From NCBI GenBank assembly GCA_016256075.1, contig SDVU01000143.1, positions 1 through 19,390 of the forward strand: a stretch of DNA of 19,390 nt. The letters run 5' to 3'. How positions within the stretch are numbered: the stretch's first letter is position 1; every line of letters begins with the position of its first letter. The position numbers and the translations under genes were made by a program. This document shows, piece after piece, positions 9,172 through 17,884 of this stretch. A model generated the notes under the pieces. The model was not told the DNA's origin. It was given only the letters and a program-made list of their open reading frames with translations, and ran no database searches. This stretch comes from Dictyocoela muelleri. Its lineage: Eukaryota; Microsporidia.

Positions 9172-9289
9172 GACTTTTTTCCAATCATTTTTAATAAATA
9201 ATTATTTTTATTTTCCATTTTTTTATAGATGTTGTATTATAAACTCTTTCTATGACCCAAATTTTTTTAAATGGAAGTAAATGTAAATA
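9172..9289. other. Family C foldback fragment and AT-rich spacer
   Basis: The stretch 9224-9289 holds ATAGATGTTG, like the terminal motif of the SINE-like 3' block, followed by TTTCTATGACCC and AAGTAAATGTAAATATGTTT, which are the arm of the family C foldback element. Only one arm is present. It abuts the 3' end of the reverse-oriented SINE-like copy that follows. The part before 9224 is T-rich and featureless. Confidence 0.55.
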
Positions 9290-9737
9290 TGTTTACATAT
9301 ATTACTATCTACAACATCCATAGCTGTCAACCTGGTGAGTTGTCTACTACCGAGGTCTGTGATCTTTGGTTCTTGGTGTTCTAATAATACGTCACTTCCC
9401 GTGCAACCCAGAAGCCCAATTGTATACGCGATCTTCGTTTTACAATGACACAGCAGTATACAAGTAATTAGTAGATTTTCATAAATTTTTATTTTACTAC
9501 CTTGTGCTGAGATGCGTCACCGCACTCATTCACACATTTAGAAAAATCCTTCTAATTCATTTTCATATTAGATCAAGTTTAAATAGCTACACCTCGCAGG
9601 AAAAAATATAGATTATGCAACAATTATATATTTATGGCCGCTAATGCCTTTCCTTATTATTTTTAACGAATGACACAGCGGGATTTAAAAACGATGCTTA
9701 GATTTACATTCAAGAGAGTTAACCACTGAGCATTATG
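9290..9737 (-). mobile_element. SINE-like element, complete copy on minus strand (copy 4)
   Basis: Read on the minus strand, it has a tRNA-like head (about 9665-9737) with box A TGCTCAGTGGTTAACTC and a degenerate box B GTTTTTAAATCC. An acceptor-like pairing GACATAA/CTGTGTC (six of seven pairs) and an anticodon-like loop ATGTAAA can be drawn. A body follows, including CTAATATGAAAATGAATTA, and then the 3' block GAGTGCGGTGACGCATCTC through CTATGGATGTTG with a short AT tail. The same order (head, body, 3' block) is seen at 17885 and 15107, which is what defines the family as tRNA-headed and about 450 bp long. Confidence 0.75.
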
Positions 9738-9975
9738 TCTTCTAAATATGTTTCTATGTTAAATTGTGTGTGAGAAACGAATATAGATGCAATTTAAAGT
9801 ATTTTCATTATTATTTATAATATTCTATATTTAGTAAAGCTAAATATAAAAAATACACATATAAGTGTAAAATACCCCAAAATACATCCATATTCGTTTC
9901 TAACACGCAATTTTATTTAATAAAAACATATTTACATATACTTCTTTTTTAAAAAATTCCAGGTCATAGGAAGTT
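9737..9975. mobile_element. Family C foldback element, short copy
   Basis: Arms TAAATATGTTTCTATG...GAAACGAATATAGATG (left) and CATCCATATTCGTTTC...AAACATATTTACATATACTTC (right) are inverted around an AT-rich centre near 9830. The right end GGTCATAGGAAG matches the family terminus; the left arm has lost its outer 30 or so bases. It matches the outer element at 6137-6945 and has no coding capacity. Confidence 0.65.
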
Positions 9976-10030
9976 ATTAATTACGAGAACTCTCCGTTTT
10001 GGCGGCTATAGATGTTGCCAACATGTAATA
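9976..10030 (+). mobile_element. SINE-like 3' end fragment (copy 5)
   Basis: GAGAACTCTCCGTTTTGGCGGCTATAGATGTTGCC (about 9983-10017) followed by AACATGTAATAT is the last 50 bp of the SINE-like 3' block. Its 5' side is a family C foldback, and its AT tail is interrupted by the 1-kb palindrome and resumes after it as ATAATATATATC. Confidence 0.7.
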
Positions 10031-10086
10031 TGTGGCGCGCGCAGCGCGCCACCCGCGCTATTAGCGAACTTTTTTTTATTAAAGAA

Positions 10087-10156
10087 AAGTGTCACAACGA
10101 GGCTCGAACCCGCTAAAATTGCTAGCAATTATTATCTGTACGACTGTCTAAGGAAC
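10087..10156 (-). repeat. tRNA-like unit, left arm of the 1-kb palindrome
   Basis: Inverted copy of the unit in the right arm. Box B (GGGTTCGAGCCTCG on the minus strand) is perfect, while the box A region (TTAGACAGTCGTAC) is decayed. T-stem and acceptor pairing do not form, so I call it tRNA-derived and not a tRNA gene. Confidence 0.6.
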
Positions 10157-10901
10157 CTAAAATAATAAATTAGCATCAGTATAACTATTTTTTTAATAAA
10201 TTAGTTTGATGATAAAAATGAAAGATAATTATATTATATATAACGCAGAGCAACATACGCACTAGTAGCGCCACATTTATTCAATTTAATACTAATAGCT
10301 TGACTGTTATAAAAAATCTATAAAATGCGATCTTAAATATTTATTGAATTTTTTACAAAAGGACATAAAAATAATGAAAAAAAAATTATTTGAGAAATAG
10401 TTAAATATAAGAGCGGTAGGGCAATTATAATAGCAGAGAAACTTTCTCTTTTTTCTTTGAACCATTTCTTTGAAAAAATATCGTAAATTACAGAATATGG
10501 AACTAGCAAGAAAAAATAAAATTTACTTTATGTAGTCTTATATACATATTGTATAAATATGTGTCGATTAAACCCCTCTATTTCCGAGTTTAGTAAATTT
10601 TAAGCAAAGCCAGAGATTTACTAAACTTAGAAATATAAGCCAATATAAAAAAATGATTTTTACAATATCTATATAAGACTACATAAAATAAATTTTATTT
10701 TATTTTGCCAGTGCCATTTTTGGTAGTTTACGATATTTTTCAGAGAGAGGCTATCTAAGGAAAGAGATAACCAACATTTCTCGATTATTAGGAAAATTTA
10801 CTTTTTAGTATCTTATCTATTTTGCTTAAATATGAATTTGACACGAAATCTTCATATTCATAAATAAAAAATAGTTATATTTATTATAATTTATTGTTTT
10901 A

Positions 10902-10970
10902 GGTTCTGTAGTTCAGTGGTACAGATAATAATTGCTAGGAATTTAAGCGGTTCGAGCCTCGTTGTGACAC
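10902..10970 (+). repeat. tRNA-like unit, right arm of the 1-kb palindrome
   Basis: TAGTTCAGTGGTACAG and GGTTCGAGCCTC are close to consensus A and B boxes at normal spacing, followed by CTTTTC, a likely Pol III stop. D-stem, T-stem and acceptor stem do not pair properly, so a working tRNA is unlikely. It could act as an internal Pol III promoter. Confidence 0.6.
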
Positions 10971-11140
10971 TTTTCTTTAATAAAAAATGGCGCTAATATC
11001 GCGGGTAACGCTAATGGCGCAAGTGGTGCGCTGCGCGTCACATAATATATATCTGATATATTTTTAAATTTATACTGCTGATATAAATGTGTATAATGGT
11101 TTTACAATGTCATAAGACGTTTACCTCACTTTCTATAATA

Positions 11141-12883
11141 CGGTGTAAACTTTATTATGGCACTCTTTGCTCTTGGGCATCTCTCCTCAAACCAAAACCT
11201 TTATTTTGGGGCACAATTTTGCAAAAATTAAATTTTTACGTTAAATAATAAAGAAAAGAATTAAAATATAAAAAATAGCCTCTATTTTTGAGGCACTTTT
11301 AGAAAATTTTCTCTATATCAATGTTAAAAAATTATCTGAAGAAGAAAAAAAAAGAATTTTGAGGAAGATATTAAAAACAACAGTGGTTTTTATGAGAGAG
11401 ATTTTCCAAGAAATACAAAATTTCGAAGAGGATGTTGCAAGGCTTAAAAAATACATACTTGATCCGTAATTAAAAAACGTATCGATTATAAAGTCCTAAA
11501 AGGCGAGTAAAGTCCACAAATTCTCTTGGAAGAACTTGATAACCAGATTTTAAAAGTATTTTCTAGAGTAAGAACAAATATTATTCCAATAAACGAGCCT
11601 ACTTTGAATTAAATAGCTTTAAAAATTGCTTCCACGTTACATAAAGACAATTTTAAAGCTATAAATGACTGGCTAAAAAAGTTTAAAAAACGTCATAATC
11701 TATCATTTAAAAATTATCCGGATATTCAAAATCAGCTGATACAAGATTTGTAGCAGATTTTATGGCAAATTTCGATCAATTAAAGCAAGCCTGCACTCCT
11801 AAAGACATTTTTAATTGTGATGAAACTGCTTTATATTACAAAAGCGTTCAAAAAAAAGCTATGTTACATCCGATGACAATCTTAAAGGTATAAAGTTTTA
11901 TAAGACTCGCATAACCGTTTTGCTAACTTGCAATATGATTGGCTACTAATTAAATCCGATAGTTATATGTCACTATAAAACCTCAATACCCCTTAGAAAT
12001 TTCTCAACTGAATACCTTGTGTAACTTACACATTCTTCCAAGGCATGGATAAAGTAGTTTGTTTTCAGTTTATCTTAAACAACTAAATGAAGAGAAGTCT
12101 AAAGAAAATAGGAAAATTCTATTGTTCTTGGGAAATGCCCTATCTCATCTAAAAGCATATCTCAGCAACATTGAGCTCCTGTTTTTCTCTAAAAATACTA
12201 CATCTTTAATACAACTATAGGATATAAGCATAATTAAAGCGTTTAAAAATCATTATTTCAATGCACTCATTAATTCAATAGATTATGACTTTTTGAGCAA
12301 TGATTTTTTAGGATTCAATTAAATTAATATAAAAGACGCTATTATATTAATTTATATAACCTGGTATAATATTAACAAAGAGACGATTACAAACTGTTTA
12401 AAAAAGGTGTTGTAATCGCTAATACAGAAAACTTCATAATTGAAAATCATGAATATAACATTTCAACAATTGTTGAAGAGACAATTGAAAAGGTTATTAA
12501 AGAGTCTTTAGAATTTTTATCGATGAAAAGGATATTTTCGCAGTTTTAAACCCTCAAATTAACATAAGTGATTCTATAAAATCTGCTTTTAATAATTTGA
12601 TAAATTTTATCGAATTGTAGAAAAGCTCTCTTCTTCGAAGATTATAGAATTCATTAAATTAAAAATGGAGCTTGACGAGAATTGAGAGTAAAATATGGAT
12701 TTGTTGTAAAATTACTGATTATTTCAAAGAATTGAATAATAAATAATTCTTTAAAATTATTAAGAGTCCAGAGTAAATTTTTTAACAGCATTTTAACTTA
12801 AATTATATTTAAAAATTCTAAATATAAAAACCTCCCATTTGGAGCTCTATTTGAAAAAGTGCCCCTAATAGAAGGTTGTACTG
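11141..12883 (+). mobile_element. pogo/Tigger-type DNA transposon, decayed, with TIRs and TA duplication
   Basis: The right end read in complement is CAGTACAACCTTCTATTAGG followed by GGCAC. The left end, CGGTGTAAACTTTATTATGG followed by CAC, is its diverged partner. Each is flanked by TA (11139-11140 and 12884-12885), the duplicated target of Tc1/mariner-class elements; CAGT-type ends are typical of pogo/Tigger. The 1.74-kb interior is one decayed transposase gene. It lies about 100 bp to the right of the 1-kb palindrome. Confidence 0.8.
11310..12720 (+). pseudogene. Tigger-type transposase pseudogene (CENP-B-like HTH plus DDE)
   Basis: Fragments follow the Tigger order. A CENP-B-type DNA-binding region gives LKDNFKAINDW-like text (about 11640-11690, read as HKDNFKAINDWLKKFKKRH). 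FNCDETALYYKS (about 11809-11845) holds the first catalytic Asp, followed by TRITVLLTCNMIGY. LLFLGNALSH (12121-12150) corresponds to the LFLDNAPSH block, with the second Asp changed to Gly. IELLFFSKNTTSLIQL (about 12170-12217) precedes the region of the third Asp, which is not intact. FKNHYFNALI and ETITNCLKK complete the C-terminal part. Many stops; not functional. Family assignment is firm. Confidence 0.82.
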
Positions 12884-12914
12884 TATATATGTAATTCTGT
12901 TCGTTAAAAAATAT

Positions 12915-14738
12915 GTTGTATGAAATTGAGGAACCGTGTAATTGAGAAAACATACATTTTATAACGAAAAGGCAAATCTAAAAACATATTTAGACGTTCC
13001 AAACAATTTTCATTAAAGTTATAAATTTATTTTTATTACTTACCTACGACAATTTTACCTTTTTGCACTTTTTATCTTCGATTTTGATAGCCCTTTCAAA
13101 AACTCTACGTATGAAATTGAAATTCAATGCTTATTTATCCAGAAAATCTATAAAAATTTCCAACCGAGTAATTGAGGAAGTAAATATATAAGATTGACGA
13201 AAAAAAACATTAAAAATTAAGCATTTAGAAAAAAAAACGGAATTTTAAAAGGTTTTATACATACAAATTTATATTTTTTAATAAAATAATTATTCATTAT
13301 TCTCATAATCACCCATCATTTTGCGCAATTGTCTTAAATTATTTCAACTCCGTTTTATAAAAACCCTGTTTATGTTTGCTATTTCAGAATGATATCTAAT
13401 TATATAATTATTAATGCACTTTTTCTCATCCTGAAACAATTCAACAAGTGATATGCTATTGTTAGAATTTATAGTTTATTTTAAATATTTATCCTGAAAC
13501 ATTCGAAAATAAATTTGATGGCGAATTTTATATTGCCTATGGGTTTTAATATTGTACTGTATGTTTTTCTTTCAAACCATCTATCTATCTGCGTGTATTT
13601 TTAGAAATCATTATATATTTTAAACTAGTTTTGATAGTTTTGTAAAATATTTCAATTTGACCTTGTGTTTCAGGATAATTTGTTGTCTAAAAACATGTTT
13701 AACACAAATTCAGGGCATAGATGTTTCATAAGCGATTTTTGAATTGTGTACCATTGTCAGAATGGATTTTTTTGGGAATTATACATCTCAAAAATAAATG
13801 TTCTAAATCTATATACACTTCTTATACTAATTTTTGAAGATAAATAAACCACCATGTAAATTTATTAGCACAATCTTTTGCAGTTAGAATATATAATTTA
13901 AACAGTTATTATCATTTTTAAATTCAACTATGTAAGTTAGGCCAAGTTGGATTCTATCTAATTTATTAGGTATGATTATTGGTGTTTAAGTAGTATTTTC
14001 TACACTTAATTTTCTGTCACTACAAATATTACATCTTTCTTGCACTCTTTTTTACATCTCATTGCGTGATGTTATAATATTTTTTTAATTTAATAAAATA
14101 TGGCATTAATACCACGATGGCATTTTTCATGTATTTCTTCGATATATTTATATTTTCAATTATTTAAGTATTCCGAGACATATTTTAGCGAGCCGCATTT
14201 ACTTTTTATATTTTTTTTTATTTAGGATTTCCATTTTTTAGCCTTTGCTTTGAATTTTTTTATTTGGTTTAGAGGTAAATTGGTTGGGATTACTTTTTAG
14301 ATTTTGTAATTAATTAAATTATTGTATTCTTCGATTGTTGTTATTTTTATAAATTCCCCATTGTAATAGAGAGTATGTAAAAAATAAAAACTTAAGTATA
14401 AAACCTTTATAATATTTTGTTCTATTTCAAAATCTTTAATTTTTCGTGTGTTTTTCCCAATTTTTATTTTTGGTTCCTCAATTACACGGGTTGTAATTTT
14501 TCTAGATTTTTTTAATAATTAAGCATAGAAAACTCAATTTCATACGTGGAGTTTAAAAAAACCGTCAAAATCGAAGATAAAAAGCGCAAAATTGAAAATT
14601 GATAATAGTAAAGCAATAAAAATAAATTTATAACTTTGTGTACGTTGTCAGGAACGTCTGGATATGTTTTTAAATTTGCTTTTTTGTCGGAAAATGTTCT
14701 AGTTCTTCAATTACACGATCCCTCAATTTAATACGAGA
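12915..14738 (-). mobile_element. Fossil integrase-bearing element with long inverted repeats
   Basis: Inverted repeats of about 260 bp lie at about 12915-13190 and 14471-14738 (shared GTAATTGAGG, ATAAATTTATTTTTATT, TTTTATCTTCGATTTTGA). Between them, on the minus strand, is a retroviral-type (rve) integrase core, recognisable by HSDNGTQFKN (about 13745-13775) and a TQGQIE segment (about 13655-13675). TIR-bounded integrase elements of Ginger type are the best fit; an LTR-derived or Polinton-like origin is less likely because no other retroelement or Polinton gene is seen. The element is broken in many places and old. A CCGTGTAATTGAGG motif recurs at both outer and inner ends of the inverted repeats. 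Confidence 0.65.
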
Positions 14739-15106
14739 GTTCGTGGAAAAGGTATATAATTTGACAAATAATTTCTTCTCAACTTTTTTTAATATTGAAA
14801 TTGTCATATATTAATCCCATAACAATCTTATTTTATAAAATTATGTAATTTAGGTCTACGTAAATTCGAATCATCGGCTACATCTTGTTGTGTCTATCTG
14901 CAGCAAATAAAAAAATTAGATCTATAGAATCAGCTAAATTTATAAAAACTCCTTAAAAATCTATTACATTATATAGTTTATGTAATTTATTACCTCAATA
15001 TTCCATTTTAAAACTTAAAAAGTTATTTAGCAGGCCGATGACTCTTTTTGTTTCCATAATGTGTACATTACAATGATTACAGCTTCGTATAGTACAAGAC
15101 ATTTAT
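14739..15106. other. AT-rich stretch with a possible Merlin trace on the minus strand
   Basis: No gene. On the minus strand the words ADRHNKM and PMIRIYVDLNYIIL (about 14835-14905) fall in one frame and resemble the segment leading to the second catalytic Asp in Merlin transposases. The similarity is short and isolated, so it is noted only as a possibility. Confidence 0.3.
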
Positions 15107-15860
15107 AATGCCATATAGCTCAGTAGTAACACCTGAATATAAACTTCAGATATATTTGTGAACCCGGCCGACGTAACTAAAATAAATATTTGGGAATGAA
15201 TTAAGTGATAAATTACTATAAAAACACAAGTATAAAATACTTTGTTACAAGGTAGTAAGCTAAATATGACGGTTCTTTCTACAACGGTTTGTGCCACTCA
15301 AAATAATTGAGATGGTTTTAAAAGTATATTTAAATAAGCATGAAATCGTCTTATAAAGAAGTTTTCTGAATTCGTTTTACATATGCTCATAATTACTACT
15401 ATATTTAGTCTTTTTGTGTAGAAAAAAGACTAAATATAGTAGTAATTATAAGTATATGAAAAATGAATCCTAGGACCTTCTTTATCAGACGATTTCATGC
15501 TTATTTCAATACACTTTTATTACCCACATCCCTCAATTATTTTGAGTGGCACAAACCGTTGTAGAACCAATATGACTATGTCTCATATGACAATGGAGTG
15601 AAAAATGTAATAGGTATGCCGAAAGACGCGCGGCGCTTCCGGGCAAAAAAATAGTAAAAAAAATAAAAATTTACTAATTATCTATATCATGCAGATTCAT
15701 TAATAAAACGAATGTTGAGTATATTTATAGCATTGAATACGCTAAAAGAGACCTACTTTACTACACCAGAAACTAAAGGTCTAAAGACCGAGGTTGGTGA
15801 TTTTCTCAAGATAGGCGATTATAGATGTCATCAGCATGTAATTTTTATAAGACTTTTATC
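15107..15860 (+). mobile_element. SINE-like element split by a Merlin-type MITE (copy 6)
   Basis: The tRNA-like head is at about 15107-15172: box A TAGCTCAGTAG, an anticodon-like arm CTGAATATAAACTTCAG, and box B-like TTTGTGAACCCGG. The body runs to 15270, is interrupted by the MITE, and resumes at 15577 with TATGTCTCATATGACAATGG, which matches the body of copy 7 (CAGTCTAATATGGCAATGA). The 3' block follows at about 15620-15860 (AAGACGCGCGGCG; TTAATAAAACGAA; AACTAAAGGTCTAAAGACCG). It is more diverged than copies 1 and 7. Confidence 0.72.
15271..15568. mobile_element. Foldback MITE with exact 8-bp TSD, Merlin-type
   Basis: Starts GGTTCTTTCTACAACGGTTT and ends AAACCGTTGTAGAACC. The arms pair to a centre near 15415, where AGTAATTAT/ATAATTACT and GACTAAATATAGTAG form a strong stem. 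The flanks AATATGAC (15263-15270 and 15569-15576) are identical, an 8-bp target duplication. GG termini and 8-bp duplications fit Merlin. It shares termini and internal words with the MITE at 7230. The apparent reading frame at 15103-15297 straddles its left edge and is not a gene. Confidence 0.88.
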
Positions 15861-16249
15861 ATAAAGTTTTTGGTTAAGGAGAGGGGTGTTTTTGTATTTA
15901 ATTTTTCATAGTGTTTTTTATTTCTGCATCTCGCTTACATTAATGCAAAATTTAATGTGAATTCAGAAAATAGATAATATTATTATTAATTTATTTCGAG
16001 GCGGGCGCATTTTATTTGTTTAAATATAGATGTTTATATAAAAAGACATTTAGCATCCTTCTCATGGAAACTATGGGAGAAAAAAATGTTCTATATTTAA
16101 TGAAACAATTTTCATTGTAAATAAAATATTATAAATTATTCATATTGAAATAATGGTTGTTGGATCATCTATTGTTGTACTATAAGAAGGATTTAGTTAT
16201 CAAGGTATAATATTTATCGTTTTTATAAAATATTTATGAATTAAATATT
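15861..16249. other. AT-rich stretch, no gene recognised
   Basis: No coherent coding signal or repeat match. It includes a short GC-rich patch CGAGGCGGGCGC near 15998. The right part may be the unrecognisable 5' end of the Merlin relic that follows. Confidence 0.4.
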
Positions 16250-16650
16250 ATTGATAAGTATTATGAATCATTCGTAAAATCTGGTGGTAATAAAATGATT
16301 ATTTAAGTGAATGAATTGAAATTCTGTAAGTGAAATATTATCGAAGCCATAGTGTTGAGGGTGTATAGATGCTAAGTGTTGTATAAATTGTTGATATTAA
16401 ACGAAATATATTGAAAAATTGTAATAAAAGATCACAGTTGAATTTGAAATCCTTTCAAAATAAATGTAGTCAAAAATTCAATTATATACTCTAGTTGTTG
16501 GTGAGATAATTTGGCATATTTTAATATTTAATTACCCTTAATGTAGTTTATAATTAGGGAGAACCTTTGATTCCGTATCTGGCATAAATATTAGTACCAT
16601 TAGGGTTTTAGTCGCCTATCAAGAAGTAAATATCATTTCGTCATAGAATT
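16250..16650 (+). pseudogene. Merlin/ISXO2-type transposase relic (relic 4)
   Basis: SGGNKMII.VNELKFCK (about 16279-16330) lines up with the IGG...EIDE-x-KFGK block at the first catalytic Asp. One frame over, KYYRSHSVEGV (16333-16365) lines up with RKYNRGHRVEGVW, continuing as a stop and MLSVV. FDSVSGINISTIRVLVAY (16566-16619) lines up with the FVDP-x-(T/S)G-x-x-T-x-x-IE-x-x-W block. Stops and at least one frame change are present. The subfamily differs from the 8239 gene (RGHRVEGVW type). No TIRs were identified. Confidence 0.6.
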
Positions 16651-16720
16651 AAAAGTTAATAGATTTTTATATTTTACGTTTTATGATAAATAGTAATATA
16701 AAAAAAAATGTGACACTTAA

Positions 16721-16842
16721 ATAGTGCTAATCATTTAATAGAGCTAATCATTTAAATAAGCTAATCATTTAATAGAGCTAATCATTTAATAGAGCTAATA
16801 TTTAATAGAGCTAATCATTTAATAGAGATAATCATTTAATAG
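16721..16842. repeat. Seven-copy tandem repeat of about 17 bp
   Basis: Seven units of AGAGCTAATCATTTAAT with one- to three-base changes and small length variation. It is simple tandem DNA with no spacer-like unique sequence, so not CRISPR. It begins about 70 bp after Merlin relic 4. Confidence 0.9.
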
Positions 16843-17562
16843 TAATAAATTTATTTTATTTTTAAATTGATAATAAAATAATCATTTATTTAAACGATAA
16901 AAAAAAATTTATTGATTGCATCAAAGGGATAAAAACAAAAAAATACATACCATCCCCATTAAATCGCTTACTAAAACAATACATGCTCTGGGTTTTTTTC
17001 TTATATTCTTAAACTAGTTATTTTTGCTAATTATCTTTATAATATGTTATGAGTAAAAAAAAAGATAATATTTGTACAAAATCTTTTTATTTATTATTTA
17101 ATTTTTTGATTTATAAAAGTAATAAAAATTGTATAATCATCAGATGATTTTACATTCTATAAAGACTTAATGCCTCGAAGATATGGTATTATCTAAGATT
17201 TTCTTTTTTTTATTAAAAAAAATAAAAATATTCCTATAAAATTGAGTTTCTGTGTAATTAAAGTATCTTATAAAATTGTATTTAAAAATGCATATTGTTT
17301 AATTTTAAATGAAAATCTGATTTTTCATATTTTTTCAAATGATGAAAAATATAAAAATAAATAAATTTAGAAAATATATATCGTTTTTTTGAGTTATACT
17401 ATAAATTAGGGGTTCTTATTAAATTATATTAAAAAATATAACCCTTGTAATTTAGCGCAATTTTAAAAAAACGATTATACTTAAAAAAAGTATATTGGTG
17501 CTTCAAAAAAAATTTTAGAATGCTTTTTTTCTACATTTTTTTCTGACCTGATGAACTTTTCT
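16843..17562. other. Very AT-rich stretch, nothing recognised
   Basis: About 720 bp of A/T-rich DNA with homopolymer runs and small hairpins (for instance TTTTTCATATTTTTTC...GATGAAAAATAT near 17320). No persuasive gene, tRNA or repeat family member was seen. Confidence 0.5.
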
Positions 17563-17838
17563 TAGCTTTCATTATTTTATTTTTATTGATTAAAGTAAAT
17601 ACTGCTAAACCTTATTAAATTCTTTTCAATGTTAGCTATTTCATTAAAATATTTTAATCTATAATCATTTATGCTATTATTAATTTTGATTAAATTTAAT
17701 TATTATTGTAGAAAAATAAAAGTAATCCAATAAATGATTATAGATAAAAATATTTTAATGAAATATCTGATATTGAAAAGAATTTCATGCGGAGTAATAA
17801 TATTTATTTCAATAAATTAGAAAAAAATAATGCAAGCA
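17563..17838. repeat. Foldback repeat, about 275 bp
   Basis: The inner arms AAATTCTTTTCAATGTTAG / TTTCATTAAAATATTTTAATC and their inverse complements (about 17616-17672 and 17725-17790) are nearly perfect. Outer arms starting GCTTTCATTATTTTAT and ending ATAATGCAAGC are more diverged. The centre is near 17700. It lacks GG ends or a clear target duplication, so its class is unknown. Confidence 0.65.
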
Positions 17839-17884
17839 TAAAATAATTCTAAAAATAAAAAAATAGAAGAGAGCATTAAAGGGA

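Larger units (their letters stand above)
10031..11042. mobile_element. 1-kb palindromic element with tRNA-like arms and GC-rich tips
   Basis: The two halves are inverted copies over almost their whole length, centred near 10602 (GTTTAGTAAATTTTAAGC... / ...GAGATTTACTAAACTTAG). The tips are GC-rich (TGTGGCGCGC...GCGCGTCACA) in a very AT-rich genome. Each arm holds a tRNA-like unit pointing outward. In the right arm, TAGTTCAGTGG (box A) and GGTTCGAGCCTC (box B) are excellent, followed by a T4 Pol III-type terminator. Flanking TAATA (10026-10030 and 11043-11047) may be a 5-6-bp target duplication, but AT-rich sequence makes this weak. There is no protein-coding signal. The superfamily is unknown. 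Confidence 0.75.

Noticed and set aside
10902-10970. Functional tRNA gene
   Set aside because: A and B boxes are good, but D-, T- and acceptor stems do not pair and a diverged inverted copy exists in the same palindrome. Treated as a tRNA-derived repeat.
10031-11042. Virus-like replication origin, suggested by TAATAT within GC-rich inverted tips
   Set aside because: The geminivirus/circovirus nonanucleotide TAATATTAC is not present in a stem-loop, and no Rep-like gene is nearby.
15107-15172. Functional tRNA gene in the SINE head
   Set aside because: The anticodon-like arm pairs, but acceptor and T stems do not, the loop lacks the usual U33 register, and the unit is followed by the SINE body found elsewhere.
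16721-16842. CRISPR array
   Set aside because: The units abut directly, with no unique spacers, and the genome appears eukaryotic.
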